From CAZRGV01 sp964599655 (lineage in GTDB: Bacteria; Planctomycetota; Planctomycetia; Isosphaerales; Isosphaeraceae), in the NCBI GenBank assembly GCA_964599655.1, contig CAZRGV010000026.1:1-56400 (forward strand): a stretch of DNA of 56,400 nt, in the 5' to 3' direction. A program made the position numbers and the translations under genes. The notes under the pieces are model-generated. The model had not been told where the DNA came from, searched no databases, and worked only from the letters and a program-made list of their open reading frames with translations. Positions 48,455 through 56,387 of this stretch are shown piece by piece; the first letter of the stretch is position 1; each line of letters starts with the position of its first letter.

Positions 48455-49804
48455 ATGAAACGTTGCCAATCGCTTGGTAGGGTCGTTGCCGTCCTGGCGC
48501 TGAGTCTCATACCGACCGACGCTCGCGCGCACTTCCTCTTCGCTCGGATTGGCTCGGCGGCGGAGGGAGGCCGTCGCGTCGAGGTCTTCTTCAGCGAGCG
48601 GGCGGAGTCGGGCGATCCGAAGTTCGTGGACAAGATCGCCGGGACCGAGCTCTGGCTTCAGACCGAGCCGGGCGTTTTTCGGAGTCTGGAGATCCACAAA
48701 GGTTCGGATCGACTCTCGGCGCAGGTTCCCGCATCGGGCAGCGTCGTGGTCGTCGGCCGTTGCGACTACGGCGTTTTGGCTCGCCCGAACCAGATCCCGT
48801 TTCTCCTGCGACACTATCCCAAGGCGATGGCCGGCAAGCCCGAGGAACTGGCGAAGCGGAAGCCGTTCGAGAAGCTTCCCCTGGAGGTGGTCGCGAAGGT
48901 CGAGGGCGACCAGATTCACCTGAGCTTGCTCCGCGATGGTCAGCCGGTTCCTGAGGCAGAGTTCGAGACCGTCGACGCCGACCTGAACAACCAGACTCTC
49001 ACCGCCAACCTCGACGGCGTGGCCACCTGGACTCCGCCCAGCTCGGGAGAGTATTCGGTCTACGCTCAAAACACGATCGCCGCGCGCGGAGAGTTTCACG
49101 GTAAGCCGTATGAGGAGATCCGAGAGTTCGCCACGCTGGCGTTCACGTGGCCCTTGACCCGCTCGGGAGCCGACCCGGAAGCGGTCGCGTTGTTCGAGAA
49201 GGCCCTCGACGCCCGGGCGAACTGGAACGATTTCCCCGGCTTCAAGGCCGAAATTCGCGGCACGGCCGACGGTCGCGTGTTCGAAGGGGAGGTGGCGGTC
49301 AAAGACGACGGGACGATGGAGATCTCGCTCGACGAGCCGACGGCGAGGGCCTGGGTCAAGGATCAACTTGGTTCGATCGTGATGCATCGGCTGGCCGAAG
49401 GGCAGGGGGGAGCCGAGCCGGTTCTCCGGTTCGCCGACGAGGTCACGGACCACCCGCTCGGGCGTCTGCTGGTGTTCGAGGGCGGCCGATTTGCGTCCAG
49501 CTATCGGGTCAAGGATGGCCGGATCTCGGTGGTCGATCGGAACATCGGCCGGCATGACATGACCATCCAGGTGTTGGAGGAGAGCCGAACCGCCGAGGGC
49601 AAGTACCTGCCGAAGGCGTACACGGTTCAGTACTGGAACGCCGAGAATGGCGACCTGGAACGGGTCGAGACCGTTCAGGAAGACTGGACCCGCGTGGGCC
49701 CGATCGACCTGCCGACCTATCACGCGGTCTCGACGGTCTCGAACGCCGGCTTCAGCTTCCGGGAATTCCGGCTGTCGAAACATGCCTTGATGTCCGCGCC
49801 TTGA
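48455..49804 (+). CDS. Secreted DUF4198-like / DUF3386 protein
   Basis: 449 residues. Signal peptide MKRCQSLGRVVAVLALSLIPTDARA with cleavage before HFLFARIG. The N-terminal beta domain (26-225) resembles DUF4198-type nickel/carbohydrate-related sandwiches, with IAGTELWLQ, QVPASGSVVVVGRCDYGV and TWTPPSSGEYSVYAQN. From about 240 the WNDFPGFKAEIRG...GEVAVKDDG segment is typical of DUF3386. The function is unknown; it is extracytoplasmic. It diverges from the glycosyltransferase gene across 233 bp. Its stop is 5 bp from the opposing flippase gene. Confidence 0.88.
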   Translation: MKRCQSLGRVVAVLALSLIPTDARAHFLFARIGSAAEGGRRVEVFFSERAESGDPKFVDKIAGTELWLQTEPGVFRSLEIHKGSDRLSAQVPASGSVVVVGRCDYGVLARPNQIPFLLRHYPKAMAGKPEELAKRKPFEKLPLEVVAKVEGDQIHLSLLRDGQPVPEAEFETVDADLNNQTLTANLDGVATWTPPSSGEYSVYAQNTIAARGEFHGKPYEEIREFATLAFTWPLTRSGADPEAVALFEKALDARANWNDFPGFKAEIRGTADGRVFEGEVAVKDDGTMEISLDEPTARAWVKDQLGSIVMHRLAEGQGGAEPVLRFADEVTDHPLGRLLVFEGGRFASSYRVKDGRISVVDRNIGRHDMTIQVLEESRTAEGKYLPKAYTVQYWNAENGDLERVETVQEDWTRVGPIDLPTYHAVSTVSNAGFSFREFRLSKHALMSAP

Positions 49805-49809
49805 CGGAA

Positions 49810-51309
49810 TCAAGGACGGCCGAGGATGGTCCGCCAGTCGTCTCTTCGAAGGCCGCCGAGGGCGGTCAGCGACAGGACATAGACCAGGGCTCCTCCAGCG
49901 ATCGCCACGGGAAGGTGTTGTCGCTGGAGGAGCAAGCAGACCGGCACCATCGCGAGTGAGGCGATCAGGGGCCGGCCCAGATGATGGTGCCAGACCGGCT
50001 GCCGCTGCTCGATGGCCAGCCTCCAGTAGCCAACGGCCACGAGGGCCAGACCCGTCAACAGCGAGGCGATCACGGCGCCGGGCAGGCCAAGCGTCCAACG
50101 CAAGAACGCGACCAGCGGCAACGAGCCGAGCGAGCCGATCATCAGGAACCGCACGCCGGCCGACTCGCGGTTCAGGGCGATCAGCGACGTCTGGTACAGG
50201 AAGGCGAGAGTCAGCAACGGCGCCCGCCAGATCATCAGGGCCAGCAGGAGGCCCGACGAGGCGTAGTCGGCCTGGAAGAGCGAGCCAACCAGCGGCCCGG
50301 CGAGAATCGTGGTTCCGACCGCCAGGGGAACCAGTCCGATGACCAGCACTCGAACCAGGGTGTTCAGCGCCCGTCGACCGACCGAAGGCGCCTCGCGCCA
50401 GGAACGTGCCAACGACGGAAAGACCACCTGCTGAAAGATGAGGCCGAAGGTCAGCACAGCCGTGACCATCCGGTGCGGAGCGCTGTAGAGCCCCACGTCC
50501 CGCCAGCGGCTCAGAAAGCCCACCACGAGCAGGTCGACCGAGCCAATGACCGCCTGTGAGACCTGGATCAGATAAACCGAGCGTCCGCGTCGAAGAAAGA
50601 CCCGGAGGAACCGTCCACCCCGGAGCGACGGCCTCGGAAGGCCGAAGCGCCTGGTATAGCAGGCCCAGACCAGGCCGATTCCGCAGCCCTCGCCGAGCAC
50701 CAGCAAGGCCGGCACCCAGACGATCCGCGAGGCGTCGGACACCCACAAGGCCACGCCGGCCGCGTAGACCGCCGTCCGGGTGAACATCGAGATCGCCACC
50801 AGGCCCATGCGCTCCAGACCCCGGTAGACGAAGTCGAGCCCCAGGGCAGTCGTGACCAGCATCAGGCCATAGAGGGAGAGGACGACCCGCTCGGTCCGCC
50901 CCGTCAGCGTGGTCCAGCCGACGGCCAGGAGCACGCTCAGCAGGAGCAGGGCCATTGTGCCTCGGATCGCCAGTACGTGGTTGACCAAGGGCCGGATCAA
51001 CCTGGGATGCCGGGCAATCTCCCGGGCCGCGATGACGTCGAGCCCCTCGCGAACCAGCAGCACCAGCCAGAAGACGATATTGAAGGCGAACTCGATCCGG
51101 CCATAGCCGGCTGTTCCCAGTTGCTTGGCCAGGAAGAGCGTGACGGCCACCGAGGTCGCACGGCAGGCGACCTCGGCACAGCTCAGGGCCGCGAAGTTCG
51201 AGGCCAGTCGCCTCGACTCCACCGGGCAAGAACCCGGCTTCGAAGGAGTCGCCTTCGCGTTGGAGCGTCCGGAGCGGACCGGCCTTGGCGTCGTCCGAGT
51301 GATGGCCAT
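49810..51309 (-). CDS. Polysaccharide flippase (MATE/Wzx-like)
   Basis: 499 residues from ATG 51309 (GTG 51321 also possible). A roughly 35-residue polar N-terminus precedes LASNFAALSCAEVACRATSVAVTLFLAKQLGTAGYGRIEFAF, the usual Wzx opening. About 12-14 membrane segments follow. The motif GLYSAPHRMVTAVLTFGLIFQQVVFPSLARSW matches the second half of this family. It should flip lipid-linked oligosaccharide units across the inner membrane, consistent with the nearby glycosyltransferase and YfhO-like genes. It converges on the DUF3386 gene. Confidence 0.92.
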   Translation of the reverse strand: MAITRTTPRPVRSGRSNAKATPSKPGSCPVESRRLASNFAALSCAEVACRATSVAVTLFLAKQLGTAGYGRIEFAFNIVFWLVLLVREGLDVIAAREIARHPRLIRPLVNHVLAIRGTMALLLLSVLLAVGWTTLTGRTERVVLSLYGLMLVTTALGLDFVYRGLERMGLVAISMFTRTAVYAAGVALWVSDASRIVWVPALLVLGEGCGIGLVWACYTRRFGLPRPSLRGGRFLRVFLRRGRSVYLIQVSQAVIGSVDLLVVGFLSRWRDVGLYSAPHRMVTAVLTFGLIFQQVVFPSLARSWREAPSVGRRALNTLVRVLVIGLVPLAVGTTILAGPLVGSLFQADYASSGLLLALMIWRAPLLTLAFLYQTSLIALNRESAGVRFLMIGSLGSLPLVAFLRWTLGLPGAVIASLLTGLALVAVGYWRLAIEQRQPVWHHHLGRPLIASLAMVPVCLLLQRQHLPVAIAGGALVYVLSLTALGGLRRDDWRTILGRP

Positions 51310-51571
51310 GCGCGGTCGCACTTCCCTGTGTGCCGGGCAACCGTCGAGTCCCGCCCCATCCGTTGAGGCGGCTCGGTCTCGACCGTCCTTCTGCGCGAGC
51401 CAGCCAGGGGACCTGAGCCGCGACCGATCGCCCGAGACGCGCCCTCTGCCGCCGGGCTGGTCGGTGGCGCGGTCGCATGGTAGTGCGGGTCCCCGAGACT
51501 GTCAACCAAACCTTCGGTCGGGAACCCGACTTCGCTTGAGGCCCGAAATTCCCCAGTTGGGTGAATTTTGC

Positions 51572-52327
51572 TTATTTTGCGGATTTTAACTCATAGACGA
51601 TCGTGACCGAGACGCTCAATTCCTGCTCTCCCGCGGCGATCGGGACCGCCGCGGCCTCCATCGCCATGGCGCGGCCGAACATCGGTCGGGGTGGTGGGAA
51701 CGCGCCGACGGCGTCCTGGATGGAGATGGGCAGGCCGACCACGACACCGGCTTCGCCGGCCAGCAGCTCGGCTTTGCGTCGCGCGTCGCTCATGGCTTGT
51801 TTGCGAGCCACGTCGAGCAGCTTCTCGGGTTCGGCGATTCGGAAGCTGATGCCGTTCATCTGGTTACTGCCGGCCTGAACCACCGCGTCGAGGACCTGTC
51901 CCAGCTTGTCGAGGTCGCGCGCGGTGATTTGCACCGAGTTGTTGACCTGGTAGCCGACGATCCGTGGCACGAACTCGGTGGGCCGTTGTCCGGGTCGGGG
52001 CTGGCCCGGCTGGGAGTACTGCGGGGCGATGCTCAGGTTGATCGTCTGGATGTCCTTGGCGGCGATTCCTCGCTCCTTGAGCACGCGATGAATTTCAGAC
52101 ATGGCCTCGTTGTTCGCGGCCAGGGCGTCCTTGGCGCTGGACGCGTTCGTGATGACGCCGATGTTGATGTCGGCGGTGTCGGGAGCGGCGGAGACCTTGC
52201 CGGTTCCGCTGACCGTGATCGTCCGTCGGGACTCGTGATGGTCCGCGTTGTCCTCGGCCATCACGGTCGCGGCCAGGGGAACGGCGAAGACGCAGAAGGC
52301 GGCCATCCAGCCCAGTGAGTACGACAT
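51572..52327 (-). CDS. SIMPL-domain (DUF541) periplasmic protein
   Basis: 251 residues with a signal peptide MSYSLGWMAAFCVFAVPLAATVMA. The SIMPL domain is recognised by RRTITVSGTGKVSAAPDTADINIGVITNASSAKDALAANNEAMSEI, then PRIVGYQVNNSVQITARDLDKLGQVLDAVVQAGSNQMNGISF and AMSDARRKAELLAGEAGVVVGLPISI. It ends with VSVTIVYEL. Members protect against oxidative stress or signal at the envelope; a precise role is not known. It starts 40 bp after the permease gene's stop on the same strand. Confidence 0.93.
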   Translation of the reverse strand: MSYSLGWMAAFCVFAVPLAATVMAEDNADHHESRRTITVSGTGKVSAAPDTADINIGVITNASSAKDALAANNEAMSEIHRVLKERGIAAKDIQTINLSIAPQYSQPGQPRPGQRPTEFVPRIVGYQVNNSVQITARDLDKLGQVLDAVVQAGSNQMNGISFRIAEPEKLLDVARKQAMSDARRKAELLAGEAGVVVGLPISIQDAVGAFPPPRPMFGRAMAMEAAAVPIAAGEQELSVSVTIVYELKSAK

Positions 52328-52367
52328 GAGACGATACCTCTCGCTTGGGGTCTCGATGGGAGGGAAT

Positions 52368-53501
52368 TCAACGCATCACACGAACGAGTCGTAAGAGCCA
52401 GACGCCCGTCGACACGACTCGGGTCCGGAACGAGGCCGGGTCGCGTCGGATCTGGTCGAGGGCGACGGCCGCCACGATGATCGCGCCGATCAGGACGTCC
52501 TGGCTGGCGTTGGGAATCAGGGCCAGAGTGCAGCCGCTATCGAGGACCGACATGAACAGGCAACCGATGAGTGTTCCCAGCACGGTTCCCTCACCTCCGC
52601 TGAGGCTGCCACCGCCGATGACCACCGCCGCGATGACGCGCAACTCCATGCCCTCGTTCGACGTCGGGCTGGCCGTTCCGTGCGCGTAGGCGAATTGCAT
52701 CAAGGCGGCCAGGCCCGTCGACAGCCCGGCGAGGACGTAGACGACCAGCTTGACCGCCGTGACGTTGATCCCGCAGAGCCGGGCCGTCGCCTCGTTCGAA
52801 CCGACGGCATAGATATAACGGCCGAGCAGGCTGTATCTGAGAACCAGGGCCACGAGAAGGCTCAGTCCCAGCAAGAGCCAGACCCCGGGCGCCATCCTCG
52901 AAAGTTCTCGCACCACGTCGCCGGCCCGCCCCGGCATGGAGTCGAGCCACGGAGGCGGGTCGAGGTTGGCCGAGAGGATGCGGTCGAGCCACTCCGGCGG
53001 CTCCTCGCTTTGGAACGGATAGACGCCCGTTTCGTCGGCCCACCACTTCGCCAGTCCCCGGAAGATTTTCAGGCTGCCGAGCGTGATGATGAACGGGACC
53101 ACGCCGAGCCCGGTGATGAGCCCGCCGTTGAAGAGGCCGCAGGCCCCTCCCAGCAGCACGCCCGCCAGCAGCGCCAGCGGCAGCGACAGGCCCGTGTCCC
53201 GGATCAGGACGCCAATGACGACCGTCACCAACGCCACCGCCGAGCCGACCGAAAGGTCGATGCCCCCGGCGATCATCACGAGCGTCATGCCGAGCGCCGC
53301 CGTGCCCACGATGACCGTCTGCACGGCGACGATTCGCCAGTTGTCCCAGGTCATGAACCGTTCGGACGACTGAGGCAGCGTGGCGAACAGGAGGCAGATC
53401 AGCAGCAATCCGGCGAACGGCCCAAGCACCGTCCAGACCCATCCCAGCGTGCCTCGAAGGGCCATGCCCCCCTTGGCCGACCCGACGTCCTCGACGCTCA
53501 T
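52368..53501 (-). CDS. RbsC-like sugar ABC transporter permease (orphan)
   Basis: 377 residues from ATG 53501, with GAGG a few bases upstream; the longer frame to 54149 is a non-coding repeat region. It has the BPD_transp_2 pattern: GTAALGMTLVMIAGGIDLSVGSAVAL near the start, EAA-loop-like GSNEATARLCGINVTAVKLVVYVLAGLSTGLAALMQFAYAHG, and GTASPTSNEGMELRVIAAVVIGGGSLSGGEGTVLGTLIG. A long extracytoplasmic insert, WADETGVYPFQSEEPPEWLDRILSANL..., lies in mid-protein. The cognate ATPase and sugar-binding protein are not in this window. Transport of a pentose or similar sugar is inferred. Confidence 0.9.
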   Translation of the reverse strand: MSVEDVGSAKGGMALRGTLGWVWTVLGPFAGLLLICLLFATLPQSSERFMTWDNWRIVAVQTVIVGTAALGMTLVMIAGGIDLSVGSAVALVTVVIGVLIRDTGLSLPLALLAGVLLGGACGLFNGGLITGLGVVPFIITLGSLKIFRGLAKWWADETGVYPFQSEEPPEWLDRILSANLDPPPWLDSMPGRAGDVVRELSRMAPGVWLLLGLSLLVALVLRYSLLGRYIYAVGSNEATARLCGINVTAVKLVVYVLAGLSTGLAALMQFAYAHGTASPTSNEGMELRVIAAVVIGGGSLSGGEGTVLGTLIGCLFMSVLDSGCTLALIPNASQDVLIGAIIVAAVALDQIRRDPASFRTRVVSTGVWLLRLVRVMR

Positions 53502-53632
53502 GCCCACCTCGCCCCCTCGAAACCGGCCCGAGCCAGGCCGACCGCGGACCCAAGCCTGGTCGGATCGGCCCCATTCTAAGGGCAACGTCCGGGCCTGGAA
53601 AGGACGAAGGGCCCGCGCCCTCCGCAGGGCGA

Positions 53633-53929
53633 TCAGGAGGCAGGAACGGTCCGTCGCAAGATCAAGCGGACGGGTTCCCCACGTGGATTCGACGGCCCTC
53701 CCGCTCGTGGATCGACGGGTCGTAATCGACGGCCCCCGCCCTGTTGGGGATGCGGGCAGACCCGGCAATTCCGGACGTGCGACGGATCGCTCGGCGGTGG
53801 CGCCGAGAACTCGAACATCCTCGGACGCGAGACGGCCGCGACCAGAATCACCGTGGGCACCGCCGTGAACACCAAGGCGTGCGAGACCCACGTCTTGACC
53901 CAGACCCAGTACCGCGCGTTCTCTCTCAT
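53633..53929 (-). CDS. Possible small membrane protein
   Basis: 98 residues starting MRENARYWVWVKTWVSHALVFTAVPTVILVAAVSRP, a plausible single membrane helix with a short N-terminal loop. The tail contains NCRVCPHPQQGGGRRLRPVDPR. No family is recognised; composition beyond residue 60 is less convincing. It lies upstream of the permease gene on the same strand. Confidence 0.4.
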   Translation of the reverse strand: MRENARYWVWVKTWVSHALVFTAVPTVILVAAVSRPRMFEFSAPPPSDPSHVRNCRVCPHPQQGGGRRLRPVDPRAGGPSNPRGEPVRLILRRTVPAS

Positions 53930-53981
53930 CCCAATCCCCCGACCGGACCTTCAATGGGGCCTTCGAATCGTTCGTGACCCA

Positions 53982-54107
53982 AAACGGGTCGAAAACGGCG
54001 GCCAACGCGAACCGAGTTCGTTTGGTCAAACGACGCGCCACTCGAAACGGGTCCGCGACGGCCGCCGTCGCGAACCGAGTTCGTTTGGGAAAACCTCCTG
54101 TCGACCA
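53982..54107. repeat. Two tandem copies of a 63-bp repeat (KRTRF-type)
   Basis: AAACGGGTC at 53982 and 54045, and GCGAACCGAGTTCGTTTGG at 54007 and 54070, are each spaced by exactly 63 bp. The sequence between them diverges. On the minus strand the units translate as KRTRFATAAVADPFRV and KRTRFALAAVFDPFWV in one frame. The pattern recalls the KRTQF-like intergenic repeats often mis-called as genes in planctomycete genomes. Confidence 0.8.
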
Positions 54108-54321
54108 CACGTCTCCTAAGAACTTCGTTCTGTCGAACGCGGGTTTCATTGCGACAAGACTCCGACATTTCGCGAATTTTTGGCCCGAAGCTGGTCGGAG
54201 GGACCCTGGTCGGCCGGGTTTTTGGAGGGGGAACGCCCGATCGGCGCGGACGGCGAACGGGCCGGCGAGGGCCGGATCGCGCGTTGGTGGACGGACGTTG
54301 AGGACAGCCAGAGGCGACGGT

Positions 54322-55377
54322 CTACGACGGCCTCGCCTCGAGTCGTCGCCTGGCCCTGGCGGCGAGTCGAGCCTGCTTCTCCAGGGCGCGTCGGGCTCGG
54401 CGGCCGAGGGTCGGCATTGGCATCGCCGGCGCGTTGGGCGTCGGTCGAACCGAGCGTTCCGAGGTTTCGGATCGTTCCGGCCCGGAGTTCGGGGGCAAGG
54501 GGGCCGTTGTTGGCTTCGACTCGACCGGCGTGGTCCGGCTTCGAGCGTCGGAGACCAACGGCAACGGTCGCGGCGTCGGACTCGCGGGCGAGGTTCGTTC
54601 GGCGGCCGAGGGGGCCTGAAGCGATTGCAGCATGCGGAGCGCCCACTGAAGCAACCGGCGGCACTGAGTTTCCTCGCGTCGCAAGGCGCGGGCGTCCTCG
54701 CTCTTGTCGAGGCTCAGGCCGTCGCGGGCTCGGATGCGATTGTCCTCGTCGAGGCGGTCGAGCACGCGCGCTCGGTAGGAGTCGATGGCCTCGATCTCCT
54801 CCTGAACGAGCGCCTTGAGCGTTTCGACGTCGGCGGAGAGTCTCGGATCGGTCGCGCGGAACGTCGGGGCGATGCCGAGCAGGTCGGCGGCGACGGATCT
54901 CTGGGTGTCGTCCCAGGCGCCCACAGTCTCCAGAACGTGGGCGAGTTCCCGCCACTGGGTGACCAGCCAGAGGGCACCTTGCCGGCTGCTTCGGAGTTTT
55001 CGAACGATGAGGGCCGGGGTTTTCGAACGCGCGAGCGTCGCGCCCAGCGCGTCGGCGTCGCGGCGTCGGTCCTCCTCCCAGCAGTATTCGGCCCGATACC
55101 GCCGTTCGTCGCGAAGTGCGTCGGCCAACCGGACGCAAAGGTCGAGCCGGAGGGTCATCTGGGCGACCAGGCCCACCAGCCAGGTCGCGAAGGCGCTGCC
55201 AGGACGGAGCGTTTCGCTCCAATCGTCCCGCCGTCGGGCGATCTCCCTAAAAAGCGACTCGGGCTCTTCATCCAGTCGGTCGGCCAGATTGCCGGCCATG
55301 GCGCCGCTGGCGATTTCTCGAAGCGACGGCGGCACCGCGTCCAGCAGAGGTTTGTTCACACACACGCTGCCAAGCAT
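54322..55377 (-). CDS. Planctomycete-type hypothetical protein
   Basis: 351 residues from ATG 55377, which has AGGAAA upstream. It opens MLGSVCVNKPLLDAVPPSLREIASGAMAGNLADRLDEEPESLFREIARRRDDWSETLRPGSAFATWLVGLVAQMTLRLDLC. A mid-region of W-rich helices (ALWLVTQWRELAHVLETVGAWDDTQRSVAADLLGIAPTF) and an Arg/Glu-rich helical stretch follow. The last 90 residues are Pro/Ser/Arg-rich and end in a basic tail. The helical middle resembles a large family of planctomycete proteins of unknown role. No catalytic motif is seen. Confidence 0.8.
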   Translation of the reverse strand: MLGSVCVNKPLLDAVPPSLREIASGAMAGNLADRLDEEPESLFREIARRRDDWSETLRPGSAFATWLVGLVAQMTLRLDLCVRLADALRDERRYRAEYCWEEDRRRDADALGATLARSKTPALIVRKLRSSRQGALWLVTQWRELAHVLETVGAWDDTQRSVAADLLGIAPTFRATDPRLSADVETLKALVQEEIEAIDSYRARVLDRLDEDNRIRARDGLSLDKSEDARALRREETQCRRLLQWALRMLQSLQAPSAAERTSPASPTPRPLPLVSDARSRTTPVESKPTTAPLPPNSGPERSETSERSVRPTPNAPAMPMPTLGRRARRALEKQARLAARARRRLEARPS

Positions 55378-55887
55378 GGAGTTTCCTCGATGGTGAATGA
55401 TCCGTGAGTTACGACCGTGTGCGCGGCAACCCGCAGGGAAAGACCTCACGGTCGTATCACCTGATAGGATCGAGGAACGTGACCGAGGAATTCGTACTGT
55501 TTTTCTAAAAAGGCAGGAGTGGTGAGTCGAGGGTGACCGCGAGTTCGGATCATGCGGTTTCTACCACTGGATTTCGGATGCCCTGGGAGCTGTTTCCACC
55601 GCCCGTGGCGACTTCCATGATGCGGTAGTCGGGCCGATCGTCGGCGGGGTTCCTGCTCCAAAGGACGTGGGCCTCCTCGGTCCGGATGTTGTCATGCAAT
55701 CAAGTGGTGGTCTCGCGGACCTGGTCGAGCCGTTTGGAGATGTCCGTATCACACTTACGCGAAAATCTGCATAATCCCGAATCGGCGCTTGCAAAGTGCG
55801 CTCAGGATCGTGATACTTGCGATGATGTTCGGAATTATCCGGACAATTGGGCGTGTTACAATACGCCCGTTTAGCAGCCGAATACTT
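55378..55887. other. Intergenic region before the cassette, with a possible coding relic
   Basis: No intact gene. On the minus strand about 55555-55700 one frame reads NIRTEEAHVLWSRNPADDRP followed by DYRIMEVATGGGNSS, ending at a stop, with an in-frame TGA interrupting it just upstream. It may be the decayed end of an unrecognised gene. An imperfect arrangement GTATCAC (55746) / GTGATAC (55810) and the promoter-like element described separately lie closer to the cassette. No integrase frame is present. Confidence 0.45.
55835..55868 (+). promoter_or_regulatory. Candidate cassette promoter with an overlapping palindrome
   Basis: TACAAT at 55857-55862 is one base from the -10 consensus, and TTATCC at 55835-55840 is a weak -35 with a 16-bp spacer. 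GGGCGT (55849) and ACGCCC (55863) form a 6-bp palindrome around the -10. The position 26 bp before the recombination site is where an integron Pc promoter would lie. Confidence 0.4.
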
Positions 55888-55894
55888 GTTAGGC
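55888..55894 (+). other. Integron-type core recombination site GTTAGGC (left boundary of cassette)
   Basis: GTTAGGC matches the GTTRRRY core, and an identical core closes the cassette at 56347-56353. No matching RYYYAAC partner was found in the 190 bp upstream, so this looks like an attI-like or decayed attC site rather than an intact attC. Strand exchange would fall between G55888 and T55889. Confidence 0.6.
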
Positions 55895-55905
55895 GGCGGA
55901 GCCTG

Positions 55906-56259
55906 ATGGACTGGCGCGACGACATCCGGGCACGCTTCCCCGACTGGGGCACCGACGCGGCTGCGGTCCGCTGGCCCGAGGTGAAGGCTCGGCTTATCGT
56001 CGGCCAGCCGATCGAAGGGGTCGTAATTGCGAGGGCACCCTTCGGCGTTTGGCTCGATGTTGGCGTCGGCCATCCAGCCTTGCTGCTCGTTCCGGAGATG
56101 GAGGGTGCCCAGCACTGTCGGATCACGTTCGATGATTACCCCGCCATCGGTCGTGCGGTCGCGGGGCGGGTCGTCGGGCTGGGCGATCGACAGTGCGAAA
56201 TCCACGTCTCCCAGCGACATCCGAATGGTGTACCATGGGCGGACGGTCGTAACGCCTAA
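55906..56259 (+). CDS. Small S1-like RNA-binding-domain protein carried in an integron cassette
   Basis: 117 residues from ATG 55906, 11 nt after the core site, with GGCGGAG before it; a longer frame upstream crosses the recombination site and is not coding. Residues 34-62 (GQPIEGVVIARAPFGVWLDVG then VGHPALLLVPEM) fit the S1/OB beginning, with the G-V-V-x-x-x-x-FGV pattern. The second half is D/R-rich with CRITFDDYP and GLGDRQCEIHVSQRHP. The stop TAA (56257-56259) lies inside the GCCTAAC end of the attC, as is common for cassette genes. It probably binds RNA or a ribosomal partner; its role in the cell is unknown. Confidence 0.82.
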   Translation: MDWRDDIRARFPDWGTDAAAVRWPEVKARLIVGQPIEGVVIARAPFGVWLDVGVGHPALLLVPEMEGAQHCRITFDDYPAIGRAVAGRVVGLGDRQCEIHVSQRHPNGVPWADGRNA

Positions 56260-56353
56260 CCTCGCGCTGCAGCGGACCCGGCCCGCCGCGGCGCCTCCCG
56301 GTAACATCAAGGCTTCCATCGGCGGGCCGGTCCGCTGAGCTTTGGCGTTAGGC
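56254..56353 (+). other. attC recombination site of an integron cassette
   Basis: R'' GCCTAAC (56254-56260) is the exact reverse complement of R' GTTAGGC (56347-56353). Nine-nt unpaired spacers follow on both sides (56261-56269 and 56338-56346). Then CAGCGGACC + GGCCCGCC (56270-56287) pairs with GGCGGGCC + GGTCCGCTG (56321-56337) over 17 bp, leaving one extrahelical C at 56279. The loop is 33 nt (56288-56320). This is the layout of integron attC sites. It is 100 nt long. Confidence 0.82.
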
Positions 56354-56362
56354 GGGCGGGTG

Positions 56363-56387
56363 GCACTGGTGGCTTGTCCACCAGTGC
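56363..56387. repeat. Perfect 10-bp hairpin just after the attC
   Basis: GCACTGGTGG (56363-56372) pairs with CCACCAGTGC (56378-56387) around a 5-nt loop, CTTGT. It lies at the start of the next cassette or host sequence, which runs off the window. A REP-like dispersed palindrome is likely; its copy number cannot be judged here. Confidence 0.75.

Noticed and set aside
48218..51505. Minus-strand 1,095-residue open frame
   Set aside because: Overlaps both the DUF3386 gene and the flippase gene out of frame; Arg/Gly/Pro-rich sequence from high-GC shadowing.
53502..54149. N-terminal extension of the RbsC-like permease
   Set aside because: The frame is open but the translation is repeat-derived and lacks family similarity; the start at 53501 has a ribosome site.
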